Assembly: GCA_003427395.1 (NCBI GenBank)
Contig: BFEA01000057.1
Location: 1,913,955 to 1,947,977 of the forward strand
DNA length: 34,023 nt
DNA from: Chara braunii
Lineage: Eukaryota; Streptophyta; Charophyceae; Charales; Characeae
Reading direction: 5' to 3'
Position 1 is the stretch's first letter; each line of letters begins with the position of its first letter. A program made the translations under genes and the position numbers. A model generated the notes under the pieces. The model had not been told where the DNA came from. It saw only the letters and a program-made list of their open reading frames with translations, and did not search any database. Shown here piece by piece: positions 20,585-32,092 of this stretch.

Positions 20585-21286
20585 AACCTTCACTTATTGA
20601 TTATCAATATCGTCGAAAAGAGTTCGGGGACCTCACAATTCAACCCGGAGTTATCTCGGCAGCATCAGCCGATTTGGCTTCTGGTAGCATCTTTCAAAGT
20701 AAACACAGTCATTCTACACTCCACCACAGAACCGAGCTCCTACAACTCCTAGCCACTGGAAGATTCTCCTCCCTTATTTCCTAAATTCAAACAGCCACGC
20801 TAGCATCCAAAGCAATGGAACCAAACATTCACCAGCGAATTCGCCCAAGAATCCACCTTTACCAGCCCTACTTCTCTCTTGCCTATCTCATGAACCCTAC
20901 TCCCGCCCCAAATCCCTAACTGTTTCGGGAAGGCCTAACCCTGCCTGATACTGGCCCACAACGGACGGTTGGAACTACCCCAGTTCCCAGTACCTGTGAC
21001 ACTCTACCACCCGCCGCCCCTGTGTAACCTCCCGCGGTCCGAACAGAGAACCGGTCCTCAACCGAGTGTCCTGGTTCGGGAAATTAATGCCTAACTGCTC
21101 CTACCTACCCTCTACTCCACCATTCCTTACCCAGTTACCAACTGGGGCGGGTGGGCCATTCATCAACCGTGCCCCATCAGGCCCCTGAATGGCTCCTACT
21201 AAACGACTATGTCTTAAGAGTCCCCGTACTCTAGCCACCTACTGATTACCAGGCTCCCATCAATGGAGATTGAAGCCAACCGGTCG
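20585..21286 (-). other. LINE 3' untranslated region
   Basis: Lies between the end of ORF2 and the A-rich tail. Several words (an ATTAATGCCTAACTGCTCC-like block, CCGAGTGTCCTGG) have relatives at 28560-28750 in the second LINE's 3' UTR, which supports common descent. Confidence 0.7.
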
Positions 21287-24200
21287 TTAAGAGCCCCAAG
21301 TGTTCCGGAACCAGGCAATCCCTTCTCGTCGCTTCCCCTGATTTGTCCTTCTGGTCCAGTCTGCCCAAATGGCTTTTACTACCAACGATCTGAACAGTGC
21401 TTCAGCTTGTCTCTCTGGTAGCCCTTCCCCTTTGAACGTCAATCCGTTTCAATCCAACCAGATAACCCATAGCATCGCTGCCCTGGCAACTTGTGCCACA
21501 TATCCCCACCCCTCACAGTTGCTTTGAGACTGGGGGAGCCCTCCCAATAGAACCCATCTCTGATCAATTAGCGAGTCGTTCCCAGTTATCCACCGCCAAT
21601 ACTTCTCCCACCAACCCCACCACTTCCGTGACTTCGGGCATTCCCACCACAAGTGACTCATCGTCTCCTGCGCCGCCTGACATCTGTCACATGTGGAGTT
21701 AACGTCCATTCCTTTATCTCTTAACCATTGCGATGTCGGGACTGCCAGGTGAGACTGGAGCCCCAGTAGTGACGCCAGTTTTTTAGATGGGAGTGCCTTC
21801 AGTTGTGCCCACAATCTGGAGAGCTCTGATTCCGAGGGAGGAGATAATCCCGACACCTCTCTGACCCAACGGTTTGCTAACTTAGTGCACAGCGGGGCTG
21901 GCAGCGATCTTCTTTTCAAGATCAAAGATGCAGACAGTTTTTCCAGCCCTCTGATGACTTCACCTTCCACCTGCCAACCCCAATCTGCGGGGTCGATCTT
22001 TAGTTGGCAGAGTGGGATCCCATTGCCAACCAAGCAAGGGACAAGGGGGAGGCCCTCCTGCGGGGGGGGTCTCATAATCACCCTGACTTCCTTGAGGTCT
22101 GACAGGCCATATTTCAGCTGAATTTCGTACCTCTCAAGCACAGGCTGATTGGGAAGAGCTCTTCTGTACGTTTCAAGCCAGCATTTGCCTAAACCGTCTG
22201 CAGGCCAACTCTCAAGCCTACAGTACCATACTGCACCACCGATTTCCCATTCGTACCAGGTGCCAAAGGGATCCACCCCCTCCGGGCCCAGCAGGAGCTT
22301 CCACGAGACAGGGATTGCATCCAGAATCGCTTGCAGACGCTCTTCTTGCTGTGGGAGTTGACCTAAAGTGCTCTTCAACTGCTCTGACGTCATCCAACAG
22401 TTCAGGCTATCATCCCATAAGTCTCCAACTTTGGAGATGCCTTTCTGCAACCAACTTTGGCCGAAAGAACCTAGCTCCCGTGCAAGTGTGAACCACTTGC
22501 TGTCCTGTCCTCTGATGTTATCGTTCTCAAACAGCATCTGTCCGCGAACATCCTACTTAGAGTTTGGGCCGGTGTTCAAGGAGGGTTTGCACTTCTTCCA
22601 CGCCTGCAATACCCCACTCCAAAGGCGTGAGCTCGGACGCTTACGGGCATATGTGTCCGTCATAATTGCAATCCAGACGTCCGATGGCCGAGACAGCTTC
22701 CAGTCACTCGCCAGCAGAGCTTCTGCCATCAACATCCAATTTGCTTGCTCTTCAGCCGTACCTGCCCGGATCACCCACTTGGCTAACAGAGCTGTGTTTT
22801 GCGCTGCAGGGTCGATCAACGACAAACCTCCTTCCTCTCTCGGAGTGCAGATGGTTTCCCATGCCACTTTGGGAATAAACCCCCGCTCCGGATCCCCTTC
22901 TGGTTTCCATATAAACTTTCTGGCCGCTCTCTTCACTGATCTAAGTGTAGGGGGGCTGATTCTTTTGACCGCTGCCACGTACCACAGGAGGGCAAATGCA
23001 GAGACTGTGATGGCCAACGCCCTCCCAATGAGGGACAGGCGTTGAGCTTTTCCCTGCAGGATTACTTCCTGAGAGGAGGTGCAATCACCCAGCGCCACCT
23101 GTACCCCCAAAAAACGTTTTGTAGTGTCGGCTTCAACTCGCGTCATCCCCCACTATACCACCATTGGACAATGTTTAGGGAGGAAGAACACCGACTTGTT
23201 CCAGTTCACCGCGGCTTCCGACAGCTCAGCAAAATCTATTAAACATTTCTTCAGAGCAGATAGGGAGCAAGCATCGTTGGCTGAGATGGCAAAAATGTCG
23301 TCCGCTAGGACTTTCACCCGACTCTCTCTTTCACCTGGTAAGCACAGACCAACAATCTCCGGGTGTTTACGTATGTTGCAAAGGAGCGGCTCGAGGTGAA
23401 GGACGAACAACAGCGGAGCCAAGGGGCAACCTTGGCGCAATGAACGGCTGAGTTGAAACTCTTCCGATACTTTCCCGTTTACACAGAGTGCTACAGAGGA
23501 GAAGGCATACAACGTTTTTACCCACTGACAGAATGCATCCCCAAAACCCAGCCAGCGCAAGGTGGTTAGGACGAATGTCCAATTCACCCTGTCGTAGGCT
23601 TTTTCAAGGTCCAGCAGCAGAACTGCAGTGTTGCTTTCCTGTTTCTCGATCAGTTCCAAAGTCGCCACATTCTCGAAGATAGTCCGACCTCGCACAAAAG
23701 CCCCCTGGTCTCGATGTACTATGCTGGGCAGGTAATTTGCAAGCCTATTGGCCAATGTCTTGGCCAAAATCTTGTAGACAACATTAAGCAAGGAGATCGA
23801 GCGCCAGTTTCGAACCTCATCGCGTCCCCCTTCTTGAAGAGTAATGAGATTATGCCTTTTGTCATCGTCTTTCCCAACCTTCCTCCTATCGGTATAGCAT
23901 TGTACATCTCTACCAAGTCCCTCTACAGCCCTTTCCCACGACTTTCAAAAAATTCCACAGGCAACCCATCATCTCCCGGCGCCTTTCCCCGAGACATACT
24001 GTGTAATGTTGCGGCAAATTCCTCTTTCGTAACTGGCCTGTCTAGCCTAGCCCTTGCATCTTCTGAAACACGTACGGTCATATTATTCCACAATGTCGAG
24101 CCTTCTGCCATGTTGTCGTCCACATTGTCGAACGGTCGTCTTGTCGTCATAATATCTTGATAATAATTCGCAGCGTAACTGCACATTTCCTCGTTAGTGA

Positions 24201-25425
24201 ATGCCACTGGCCTCCCCAACTGGTGCGGGTGCCTCAGTTCCCTCATCTGGACTGATTTGTTCTTCGGAAGCAATCTTCTAAAAGTTTCCTTGGTCACGCG
24301 ATCTGAGGTGATGATGCCTTTAGTCTACAGGATCTTGAACCACTTCTCTTGCTTCCGGATCTGCCACCTATCCCACTCTTGAAGCCTTTCCTTACGCTTC
24401 TCCGCCCAAACTAGGTCCGAAACAGGATGCTTCCCCATCATGCTCTCAACTTCCTACACTCTGGCTTTTAAATCAGCCTCCTCCTTATTCCGTTGGAACG
24501 CTGCGATTTGCGAGAAAGAGTTCAATTTCAATGAGATAACTCTCAGTCCCGTGTCCACCCATTCCGCCACCGATTCACTATGAGGTTTAAGTTGCTGCCA
24601 GTCCTGCCAAAATTTGGTGATCCAACCCACAATCCCTTCGTCGTTCAGGAGCTCGGTGTTCAACCGAAAGTAACCTGGACCTCTTTTTGCAGTTGAGGCC
24701 GTTGTACATGTCATCTTCACCGCCTTGTGGTCCGAGATTGGAAAATTATCAGTCAATACCTGCAACACATTGCTTTTCAAATCCTCCGAGACCAGGAAAA
24801 AATCAATTCGGCGGCTGACTCCAGCAAGCTGAGGTGATCGGCCTATCCATGTGAATGATTGCTCCGTGGGGTAGAGGTCTCTAAAAGCATCATGCAGGTC
24901 CCACTTCTCCATCCATTTCAGCAATTTCGCTTGGTCCGACGTCAGTCCCCCATCCTGATCTGAGTCCAACCCCGGTTTGCAGACCACATTCCAATCCCCG
25001 GCTATTACCATGTGATTGGATCAGGGTAATACAAAAGTCAGCATCTCAAAGAATCTGAATCTCTCCCCAGGCTTGTTAGGAGCATACGCAGTGGCAAATA
25101 CCCAATCCTCAACACCGATGGCCAACTTCGCCCAACACCAACGTCCCCATACATCACAATCGAAGTCAACAAGGTCAGCATCAAGTCTTTTATGTATAAG
25201 GATGGCAACACCTCCTCTCGTCTCCCTGGCTGGGGACCACAACTATGGACCGTCCCGCCAGTCCTTCAACTGTGAAAATTTTGATTCCAAGAGTTTGATC
25301 TCCTGAATCAGGAGGACATCAATGTTTTTCCTGTGTATCCAACTTTTGAGCCTGGAACCTTTTCTCCTGTCACTCGTGTCGCCCAACCCTTGCACATTCT
25401 AGGTGGTAATCTGGATTTTACCCAT
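21287..25425 (-). pseudogene. LINE ORF2: endonuclease / reverse transcriptase, inactivated
   Basis: The protein would nick target DNA and reverse-transcribe the element's RNA in place. Start ATG is at 25425-25423 and natural TAA at 21287-21289, about 1,379 codons. The endonuclease part shows NVQGLG, LLIQEIKL, GGVAILI, YAPN, GDWN, RIDFF and SDHKAV (25400-24700). The RT part (23830-23153) has LLLDLEKAYDRVNW (motif A), QGCPLAP (B) and LADD (C). The C-terminal zinc segment is CDRCQ...HLWWECP (about 21650). One frame stays open apart from stops to about 23830, where a 1-nt deletion shifts it; the second frame runs to the end. In-frame stops: TAG at 25399, 25243, 24454, 24325, 23923, 23153 and 22553; TGA at 25021 and 21449 (lowest coordinate given). 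The TGA at 21449 aligns with Arg in the related LINE at 28.8-31.3 kb. Confidence 0.92.
25418..25425 (-). promoter_or_regulatory. ORF1/ORF2 overlap, candidate reinitiation site
   Basis: On the minus strand ATGGGTAA holds the ORF2 start codon and, shifted in frame, the ORF1 stop codon TAA. An overlap this tight is compatible with stop-restart translation of ORF2, as described for some two-ORF LINEs. It is an inference from the layout. Confidence 0.5.
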
Positions 25426-27620
25426 TAATTGTGGCCGATGTTTGAGCAGATTGGATTCCTGCAGTCGACGGGTTCGTGCTATGCGCCATACCTGGACCAC
25501 CACTTGGCGCAAGAGTTGCCCATTCTAACGTGAGGCATTCTAAAAAGGTATTGGATAATAGATTACTTGATCTTGGCATATTCGGGTTCACATCAGCCAA
25601 AAAGGAAGCTGAGACCCCTGGTTCTACTACCACTTCGTCCAGGAGATCGATTGAAGATTGGGTCAGTGCATCCAGCGGAAAGGTGTCCAATCCTACGTTC
25701 CTCAAACCCTTCCAGGCTTCCAGAGAGAGTCTGGCATCGATAATTACTATCGTATACCTAACCGTCTTCCCGTCTTCTAAATCTACCCTCAGTTTGGGCA
25801 CATGAAATTCCGGGGAAATTCTGAATTCGAAACGGTCGGCAAACAAATATTTAACTTGATCACTTATCGCCGATTGCATTGGTATCTCCGACAGTCCTAA
25901 TGTTGGGAGGACCAAGTTATATTCCCGGTCCATCAGAGCGATTACATGCACCGCTTAATCCCGCATGGTACATACTAGCGGTAGGAGGATGCTTTCTTCG
26001 AAAGGGTGGCCTTCTCTTCCGGCCGTGTCGACACCATCCGGAATTGGACCTGGAGAATCTTTCATTTCAGAAGCAGCCTGAGCTGAGCCTTGGGGGGAAG
26101 GCAAAGGATTCTCATTTGAACCATCTCTCTCCTCTATCAGCGTCACCACGCGAGCTTGTGGCGACACCTGTTCTTCCTCCCTTCTTGAATAGCCACCTTG
26201 CCTCTATCTGCCTCTGCTTTTCGAAACTGCTTCGCTCCCACCCGCTCCGTGAGCGACGTAGTTCACCCCTTGACCGAACCGTAGGCGTTCTGATATTGCA
26301 TTTGACCCATTGCCATGGCTGGATTATACGTTTGAAATCCCATCCCTTGCCAGTCCATCGATCCCCACGGTGCTAGGTAAGGTTGATAACCTCCATTGAA
26401 CATCTGAGGCGGTAGGCCAGGAGGTAGACCTTGTTGCTGAGCAGAATCCGGTCTAGGACCGAGCGGTCTTGCGATTTCCCTCGCAGTTCCTCCTCTGGCC
26501 GGATCTTGACCTGCCAGTCCAATTGCTCTTGCGCCCTAGGACGTGGTCAGACGACTGCTTCGAGCACCGCTCTGCGATCCAGCTTGGAGTCTCACGTCCT
26601 GTATTCTCCCAATGCCTCCTCCTCAGGTTGCTGCTTGTGGGCGGACTTCCTCTGCGGGTAAGAATTCCCTTGACGCTGTTCTGATATGTCAGTCGTCCAG
26701 CGGCCTCTGATTTCGGTCGAGGAAACGTCCCCTCATCTTGATCCGCTGACACCTTCAGCTTCTTCTTCGTCTGCTCTCGGGCGACCTTTGTCCGCTGTAT
26801 GATACCACCATCGGCAGCGAGTACACCAGGGAGTGTGTTTGCAAACGAATTTAATCTGCAACACCTCCCTACCGAGGCGAATCAGTAACTCAGCCTCGAA
26901 ATTGTCCTCCGCCTCTTTGACTAATTCAAATTTTAGGTTCATCAGCTTCAGTCTCGTCTTATCTTGCTCCGGAGGTAAGCTATTGATCACGTGACCCATG
27001 GAGGTCTCAACCATGCTCTCCACATGGAACATCGCCCGTAGAGGGACTCGGATCGCCATCACCCAAAACTTTGTCTCATCTTCCCGACGCTTTCTCTCCT
27101 CCAATTCTATCCTCGTAAGCCACGGTTTAAACAGCATGCCGTACTCCACTCCTCTGATCACCACACCGTCCTCTGCTTTTGCGATCATCCATTGGGCGGC
27201 CTCCCTTGATTTGGCCACGTAGGAGACCACATTAGGACCTTCGGCGTGCACCCTACCTCTTTTGATGTTGCAGTCAAAGATTCGTTGTCTATACCATCCA
27301 TTTTCGTAAGCCCTGATCAAATCTTCCCTCACTTTCATCGGAAGATCTCTTGCTGCGCCTTGAAAGATTACAGTGACGGTCCTTTCCCTCAACCACGAGG
27401 TAGTCAATTCATCAAGACGCGGAGTGACAACAAACGTATTGACTCCCGCTTCCACTTTCCACTCGTCATGTTTGAATTTCTCCGGCAATATTCCGTCATC
27501 GTAACACTTCGAGATGAGCAGACGCAGCCGGTCTTCATCCGCAATCGGGATATCAGAGTGTCCTGGTGGGGAGCGTCCTCTACTTGAAGGTCCTCCCGAT
27601 GCTCTGCCTTGACCTGCCAT
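25418..27620 (-). pseudogene. LINE ORF1: nucleic-acid-binding gag-like protein, frameshifted
   Basis: The longest intact piece (27620-26733, 295 codons) has an N-terminal half resembling the DUF4283-type domain of plant LINE/gag proteins (VVSYVAKSREAAQWMI, then GVEYGMLFKPW). It then has a cysteine/histidine cluster (C260, C266, C269, H274: CX5CX2CX4H) that could bind zinc and RNA. An in-frame stop lies upstream of ATG 27620, supporting this start. Reading must change frame after about 26770 and again at a G run near 26280 to follow the Gln/Met/Pro-rich linker (PPGLPPQMFNGGYQPY) and the acidic C-terminal part (25951-25418). Further stops are a TAG near 26200 and a TAA near 25954. Its TAA overlaps the ORF2 ATG by 8 nt. 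Confidence 0.75.
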
Positions 27621-27730
27621 GCTGAAGAGCCAGGCTCCCTGGAAGCGGCTTCCTTATTCGCTGATTCAGGCTTCCACGCGACGAACGTGACAGACATATC
27701 AACGGCGAGCGCCTCCCGGCGCGCGCCCAC

Positions 27731-28095
27731 TGTTACCAGTTAAACCTATCACACCCTATTACTTCTTCACATGAGCGTCAAACACATGGAGTTCACACTA
27801 CGGGGGTTGACCAACTGCCTACGTACTTCACCAAGCCAGCTCGGAAATTACCGAACACGAAGGCTATGCTTCCCGTGGTCATCATGGCGGTGACTCACGG
27901 GAATGGCCATAGCAGCTCTACCTGCAGACACGGGCTTAGAGTGTCGAAACGCCAACCGTCGTGTTCGCCCCGGCCTAGAGACTTCGGGCGGCGAGGGCCC
28001 TAGCGTTGCGCCTGTTCCCACAGTGCTTAGCGCTGTCGGACCTAACACATCGTAGCGCTATAGCAACCGGAAGTCTCGCGGCCCGAGTGCAGGGA
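27731..28095. other. Interval between the two LINEs
   Basis: GC-rich sequence with no open frame of note. It may be the 5' UTR or promoter of the LINE to its left, or part of the sequence into which the right-hand LINE inserted. Confidence 0.4.
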
Positions 28096-28327
28096 TTTTT
28101 TTTTTTTTTTTTTAAATTGAAATATCACTTTATTGCTCAACAAAAGTTCGGGCCGGGGACCCACAATTCTACCCGGAATGACACGATCCTGGGGCCATTG
28201 CCCTGATGACATAGGCATTGGGCTTTCGTCCTGAGACAGAATTGGCCAATACGGGATCACTGCTCTGACAGTGCCTCAACCCTGAAAGAAACAAAAAGTC
28301 CACAAGGCCTACAAAGCCTAAACAATC

Positions 28328-28331
<4 letters not shown>

Positions 28332-28401
<70 letters not shown>

Positions 28402-28404
28402 GGG
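28332..28404. repeat. A62-G11 homopolymer block
   Basis: A at 28332-28393 followed directly by G at 28394-28404, inside the LINE 3' UTR. On the element strand it reads C11-T62, a polypyrimidine tract. Long adjoining homopolymers are prone to assembly error. Confidence 0.95.
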
Positions 28405-28755
28405 AAACAAAAACCCAAGGCCTAAAATTAAAACTTCAACAAAACTCCCACAAGGCTTAACTTCCCCAACAATTCAATCCAAAGGCCCCCACTAACACTA
28501 TAGGAGATGTTGGCCCCCCTGAGATCCCACTCGAGGCCAACAGTCCAAACAGGGCTCTATCTACCCATTAATTCCTACTCTTTCTCCCTACTGTAACCTC
28601 TATCTATTTCCCGCCAATAGAGAGCGGCGGTGGGGTCCCAACTGGGAACTCTCCTAATCTACTGACACTCCAACCTCCATCTGTACCCCTGTATGGGTTT
28701 TCAGATCATTTGCCTGCCCACTGCGGCATACTAACCGAGTGCCCTGGTATGACGT

Positions 28756-31300
28756 TCACCTACTTACTAAAGAACCACTGATACAAGACCAACTTGCCAT
28801 TCTCTGAGATGGAAGCGAATCCCTTCCCAATGCACCAAGTTTTAGCAAACCACTGCCGTCCTGGGCCTTCCGTTTTACATCTTTTCCTTCTCCAGTCTGC
28901 CGGATTGCTCTTCTCAGGTGAGTCCAGAAAAGGAGACAAATCTCCTTGTTAGTTAACTCCTTATGGTTGAAGACTATATTATTCCTCTCGGACCAAATCA
29001 CCTGCATACCTGCAGCCCTAGCAGTCTGTGCTGCATAGCCCCAGCCAATGGACAGCTGGTGTGAGTCTGGTACTCCTCCCAGAAGAATCCATTCCCTGGT
29101 CAATGGAAAGACTGTACCTGAAATTTTGATCCAGAACTCGTTCCACCACTTCCATATGCGATCAGATGCCGGGCAATCACACCACAGATGTGGTGTGGAT
29201 TCAAAAGCCCAACTACAGCGCTGACGTGTGAGATCTACTTGAATCCCTCTTTGAGCCAGCCAAACTGCTGAAGGAGTAGAGAGGAGGGATAGTAGCCATT
29301 GTAATGCTGCATATCTTTGATCAGGGAGTAGCTTGAGTTGTTCCCAGCATCTGATGACAGCCTTCCTGATTACTTCCGGTTGGAGTTGCAGTACCTGTGA
29401 CCACCTGCTGACTGCCACTGCTACCGGTTGGCGTGGTGGTGCAAGGATTTGGTAGCCCACTTGCGTTGCATATTGTACGAGCTGTAAGTTTTGGCCATTC
29501 TTTCCTCTCGCTCTCCACGTCCAAAGGGCTGGATCAAGTTTCAGTGAGGATACCGCCTGACCATGTGCATAGACCTTATACTGGGTTGTATCCCCCGCAG
29601 TCTCTTCTTCCACAACTCTAATCTGTGTCAGAGGTAAGCCCAACTCCGGATGAGTTCTTCCTTCTTCGAGCATCAACGGGGCGGATTCTCCCTGTTTCCT
29701 TCAGCATTAAAAGGTTCTCTTGTTCTCGGTGTGCTCCATTAGTCTCCAGAGTTCGTTTGTCTCTCCGTCTTCGACTGTGCAGTACCAGGTACCCGGTGGA
29801 TCCAGAGAAGCTGGGTCCAGGAGGCTTTTCCATCCTTCCGGAATTGCTGTGATGATCTGCTCTCTTTTTTCCTCCAACTGTCTAATTACTCCCAGTGTAG
29901 CTCTCAGTTCTTCATTTGAGCGCCAGCCATTTGTAAGGGGATCCCATAAATCTCTTATTGTTACCACGCCTCTTTCCATCCATGTTCTGCCGAAGCTGCC
30001 TGGTGACGTATCTGCCTTCAGCCACTGCTCTGAGGAGTCACGAATGTGAGGATTCTCGAAAATCGGCTCGTTCAAAACCTCCTGCTTCGTAACCGGTTGC
30101 TCCCATGTATCTGGCCTGAGTCTGCGCCAGGCTTTAATGATCGGTGCCCAAAATGGGGACTTGATTGCTCTTCTTTGATATGAATACATCATCAGAGCTG
30201 TCCAGACGTCCTGAGGTCTAGATAGGTTTCACTCCTTCATCAAAATATGTTCTCCTAATAGGATCCAATGGTCAGACCTTTCTGAGTCCATAGCGCCCAC
30301 TATCCATCTAATGAGCATTGCTGCTTTCTGTCTGTCCGGATCAGTCAAGCCTAGCCCTCCCTCTTGGCATGAAGTACAGATTAGTTCCCAGGCAATCTTG
30401 GATATAAAGGTTTCCTGCTCTTCAGCAAAGGGTTTCCATAAAAATTTAACAGAGTGTCTTTTCACCGCTGGGAGAAGTTGCTGGCCAAGTCTCCTTACTG
30501 TGCCCACGAACCAAAGAAGTGCGAACAGCGAAGCATTCAGAACTAGAGCTCTACCGAAGATGGAGAGATGGGGGGCCTTTCCCTAAGTTGATAGTCTGTG
30601 AAGGACCTTTTGAAGGAGTAGGCCATCCTGATCGGCTGCGCAATCAAGGAGGGCAATCTGTACCCCTAAAAACCTCTCTGACTCATTCCAATTTATTCTC
30701 TTCATACCCGAGTGGACTGTCGCGGTGTGCTGTTGTGGCAAAAGAAAGGCTGATTTGTGCCAGTTGACAGACGCCTTCGAGAGTGCGGAGTACTCATCAA
30801 GGCAGGCTTTAAGAGCGCCCAGGGACTCAGGAGAGTTCCTGGAGATAGCCAGCAGATCATCTGCTAAGGCTTTGGCTTTGCAGTCTGTGACCCCTACCAG
30901 AAGACCTTCGATTTTTGGGTTGGCTCTGATGTTGTTCAACAAGACTTCGAGCTGTGACACAAAAAGCAGCGGAGCCAGCGGACAACCCTGTCTTAATGAA
31001 CGAGTCAGGGGGAAAGTATTCGAGATCTGACCATTGACCATAACAGCGGCGGTAGAGTGGACATACAAGGCAGTGACCCATGAGCAAAGATTCTCTCTAA
31101 AGTTCAGCCATTTCAGTGTGGGGAGCACATACGACCAGTTGACTCGATTGTATGCTTTTTCTAAGTCAAGGAGGAGGACCATTGTATCGCCGGTTTCGTT
31201 CGCTATGACCTCCAATGCCTGAATTGCTGTTACAATGTTATTGAAAATTGATCTCCCCTTGACAAATGCAGCTTGATTGTTGCATACCGTATAGGTGCAG
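28756..31300 (-). pseudogene. LINE ORF2 fragment: RT and C-terminal zinc region, inactivated
   Basis: A single reading frame of about 848 codons, broken only by stops: TAG 30583-30585, TGA 30229-30231, TAA 29707-29709 and TGA 29701-29703. RT motifs: LLLDLEKAYNRVNW (the second Asp of motif A replaced by Asn), QGCPLAP and LADD. The truncated N-terminus begins in QAAFVKGRSIF, matching QGAFVRGRTIF of the other LINE. At the zinc segment the first Cys of the CxxC pair is lost (RQRC versus TCDRC), while HLWCDCP remains. TGA 30229 aligns with Trp in the other element. The 29690-29730 area looks rearranged relative to it. The endonuclease is absent through truncation. Confidence 0.9.
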
Positions 31301-31354
31301 ACCAGAACAAGAACCGACCTTTCAATACAAAGTATAAGATAGCACAGCGGAAGA

Positions 31355-31365
31355 CTTAGATACCA
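31355..31365 (-). promoter_or_regulatory. Candidate primer binding site, tRNA-Met type
   Basis: Minus strand TGGTATCTAAG, one base after the CA end of the candidate LTR. Its first seven bases match the usual TGGTATCAGAG primer binding site complementary to initiator tRNA-Met. Only position and a 7-bp match support it. Confidence 0.4.
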
Positions 31366-31871
31366 GTGATCCGAACAATCAATGTTGTAATGCAGCCCTG
31401 AACATACATCATCATCATCGTTTCATAGTGTGAATGGGTCTGGCGCTTCACACAGGAAGACAGCGCCGGCCCAGAACATGCACAGACGAGGAGGAAGGGG
31501 ATAGACGAAGAGGAGGGGGAAGATGGGAATGTCGTCAACACCAAGTCTTCGGCACAAGCCCAAATAGTCCCTCGTCGAACTGTCTGAATCCCAAATGTCA
31601 AGTCTGGATCCAATGTCATCAAGTCTCAAGTCACAACTTTGTCTCTCTCTGTCGTAGTCCGAGAAGTCAGGTGGCGAGAGGGTGAGAAGAGAAGGTGGAC
31701 TTAGAAGAGGAAGAAGAAGAACTCTCTCTCTCTCTGTGTCCAGTACTAACCTGTGAAGTTGGCACCTTGATGCAGGTACCACGAAGATGGAGCTGGAGCG
31801 ATGGCGCCACAGGTAAGTAGCACTGGCCTCCGCCAGTCTCTCTCCCACTCTACGATCTACTACCTACCAGN

Positions 31872-31975
31872 GCCCAGCGCTGAAGACTACAGCTACAGCT
31901 ATGGCGCCCAGCGCCGAAGACTACAGCTAGCGCTACCACTACTGCCAAGCGCTGATGACTACTGCAGCGCTCCTC
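31872..31975 (+). repeat. 34-38-bp tandem repeat, three units
   Basis: Units start at 31872, 31906 and 31944 with GCCMAGCGCYGAWGACTAC. It lies inside the candidate LTR. An N at 31871 marks uncertain sequence at its edge. Confidence 0.8.
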
Positions 31976-32092
31976 CTGAGTGCTGCGGCCGAAACCTGAA
32001 GACAACCTCTGCCTACTGACACTACCTCTCGTGAAGTGCATGGGAACCTCCTATGTACTATGGGTGTGCCTCTTGAGCCTGCCGAAGGGAGG

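Larger units (their letters stand above)
20559..27730 (-). mobile_element. Near-full-length decayed LINE (non-LTR retrotransposon)
   Basis: Read on the minus strand: possible 5' UTR, ORF1 (27620-25418), ORF2 (25425-21287), a 3' UTR of about 700 bp, and an A-rich tail (T-rich 20559-20584 on the plus strand). ORF2 has APE endonuclease, reverse transcriptase and a C-terminal zinc-binding segment in canonical LINE order. The 3' end shares a short block (the reverse complement of GTTCGGGG...CACAATTC...ACCCGGA) with the second LINE at 28096. The 5' boundary is uncertain and no clear target-site duplication was found by eye. The element is inactive, with stops and frameshifts in both ORFs. Confidence 0.9.
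28096..31305 (-). mobile_element. 5'-truncated LINE of a related family
   Basis: The poly(A) tail appears as T18 at 28096-28113, preceded on the element strand by an AATAAAG signal-like word. The 3' UTR and the C-terminal two thirds of ORF2 follow; the element stops near 31290-31310, within the RT domain. Such 5' truncation is the usual outcome of incomplete target-primed reverse transcription. GTGCAG occurs just before the T18 (28086-28091) and at about 31305-31310, a weak candidate target-site duplication. It shares orientation and distant sequence similarity with the LINE at 20559-27730. Confidence 0.85.

Noticed and set aside
22368-23045. 225-codon plus-strand frame opposite the LINE
   Set aside because: Antisense shadow of LINE ORF2; the minus strand carries all recognisable motifs.
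27404-27730. 108-codon minus-strand frame at the LINE ORF1 start
   Set aside because: Overlaps ORF1 in another frame, with no motif; ORF1 from 27620 is the credible frame.
31423-31848. 141-codon minus-strand frame within the LTR candidate
   Set aside because: Lies in LTR sequence with CT-rich repeats and shows no protein family.
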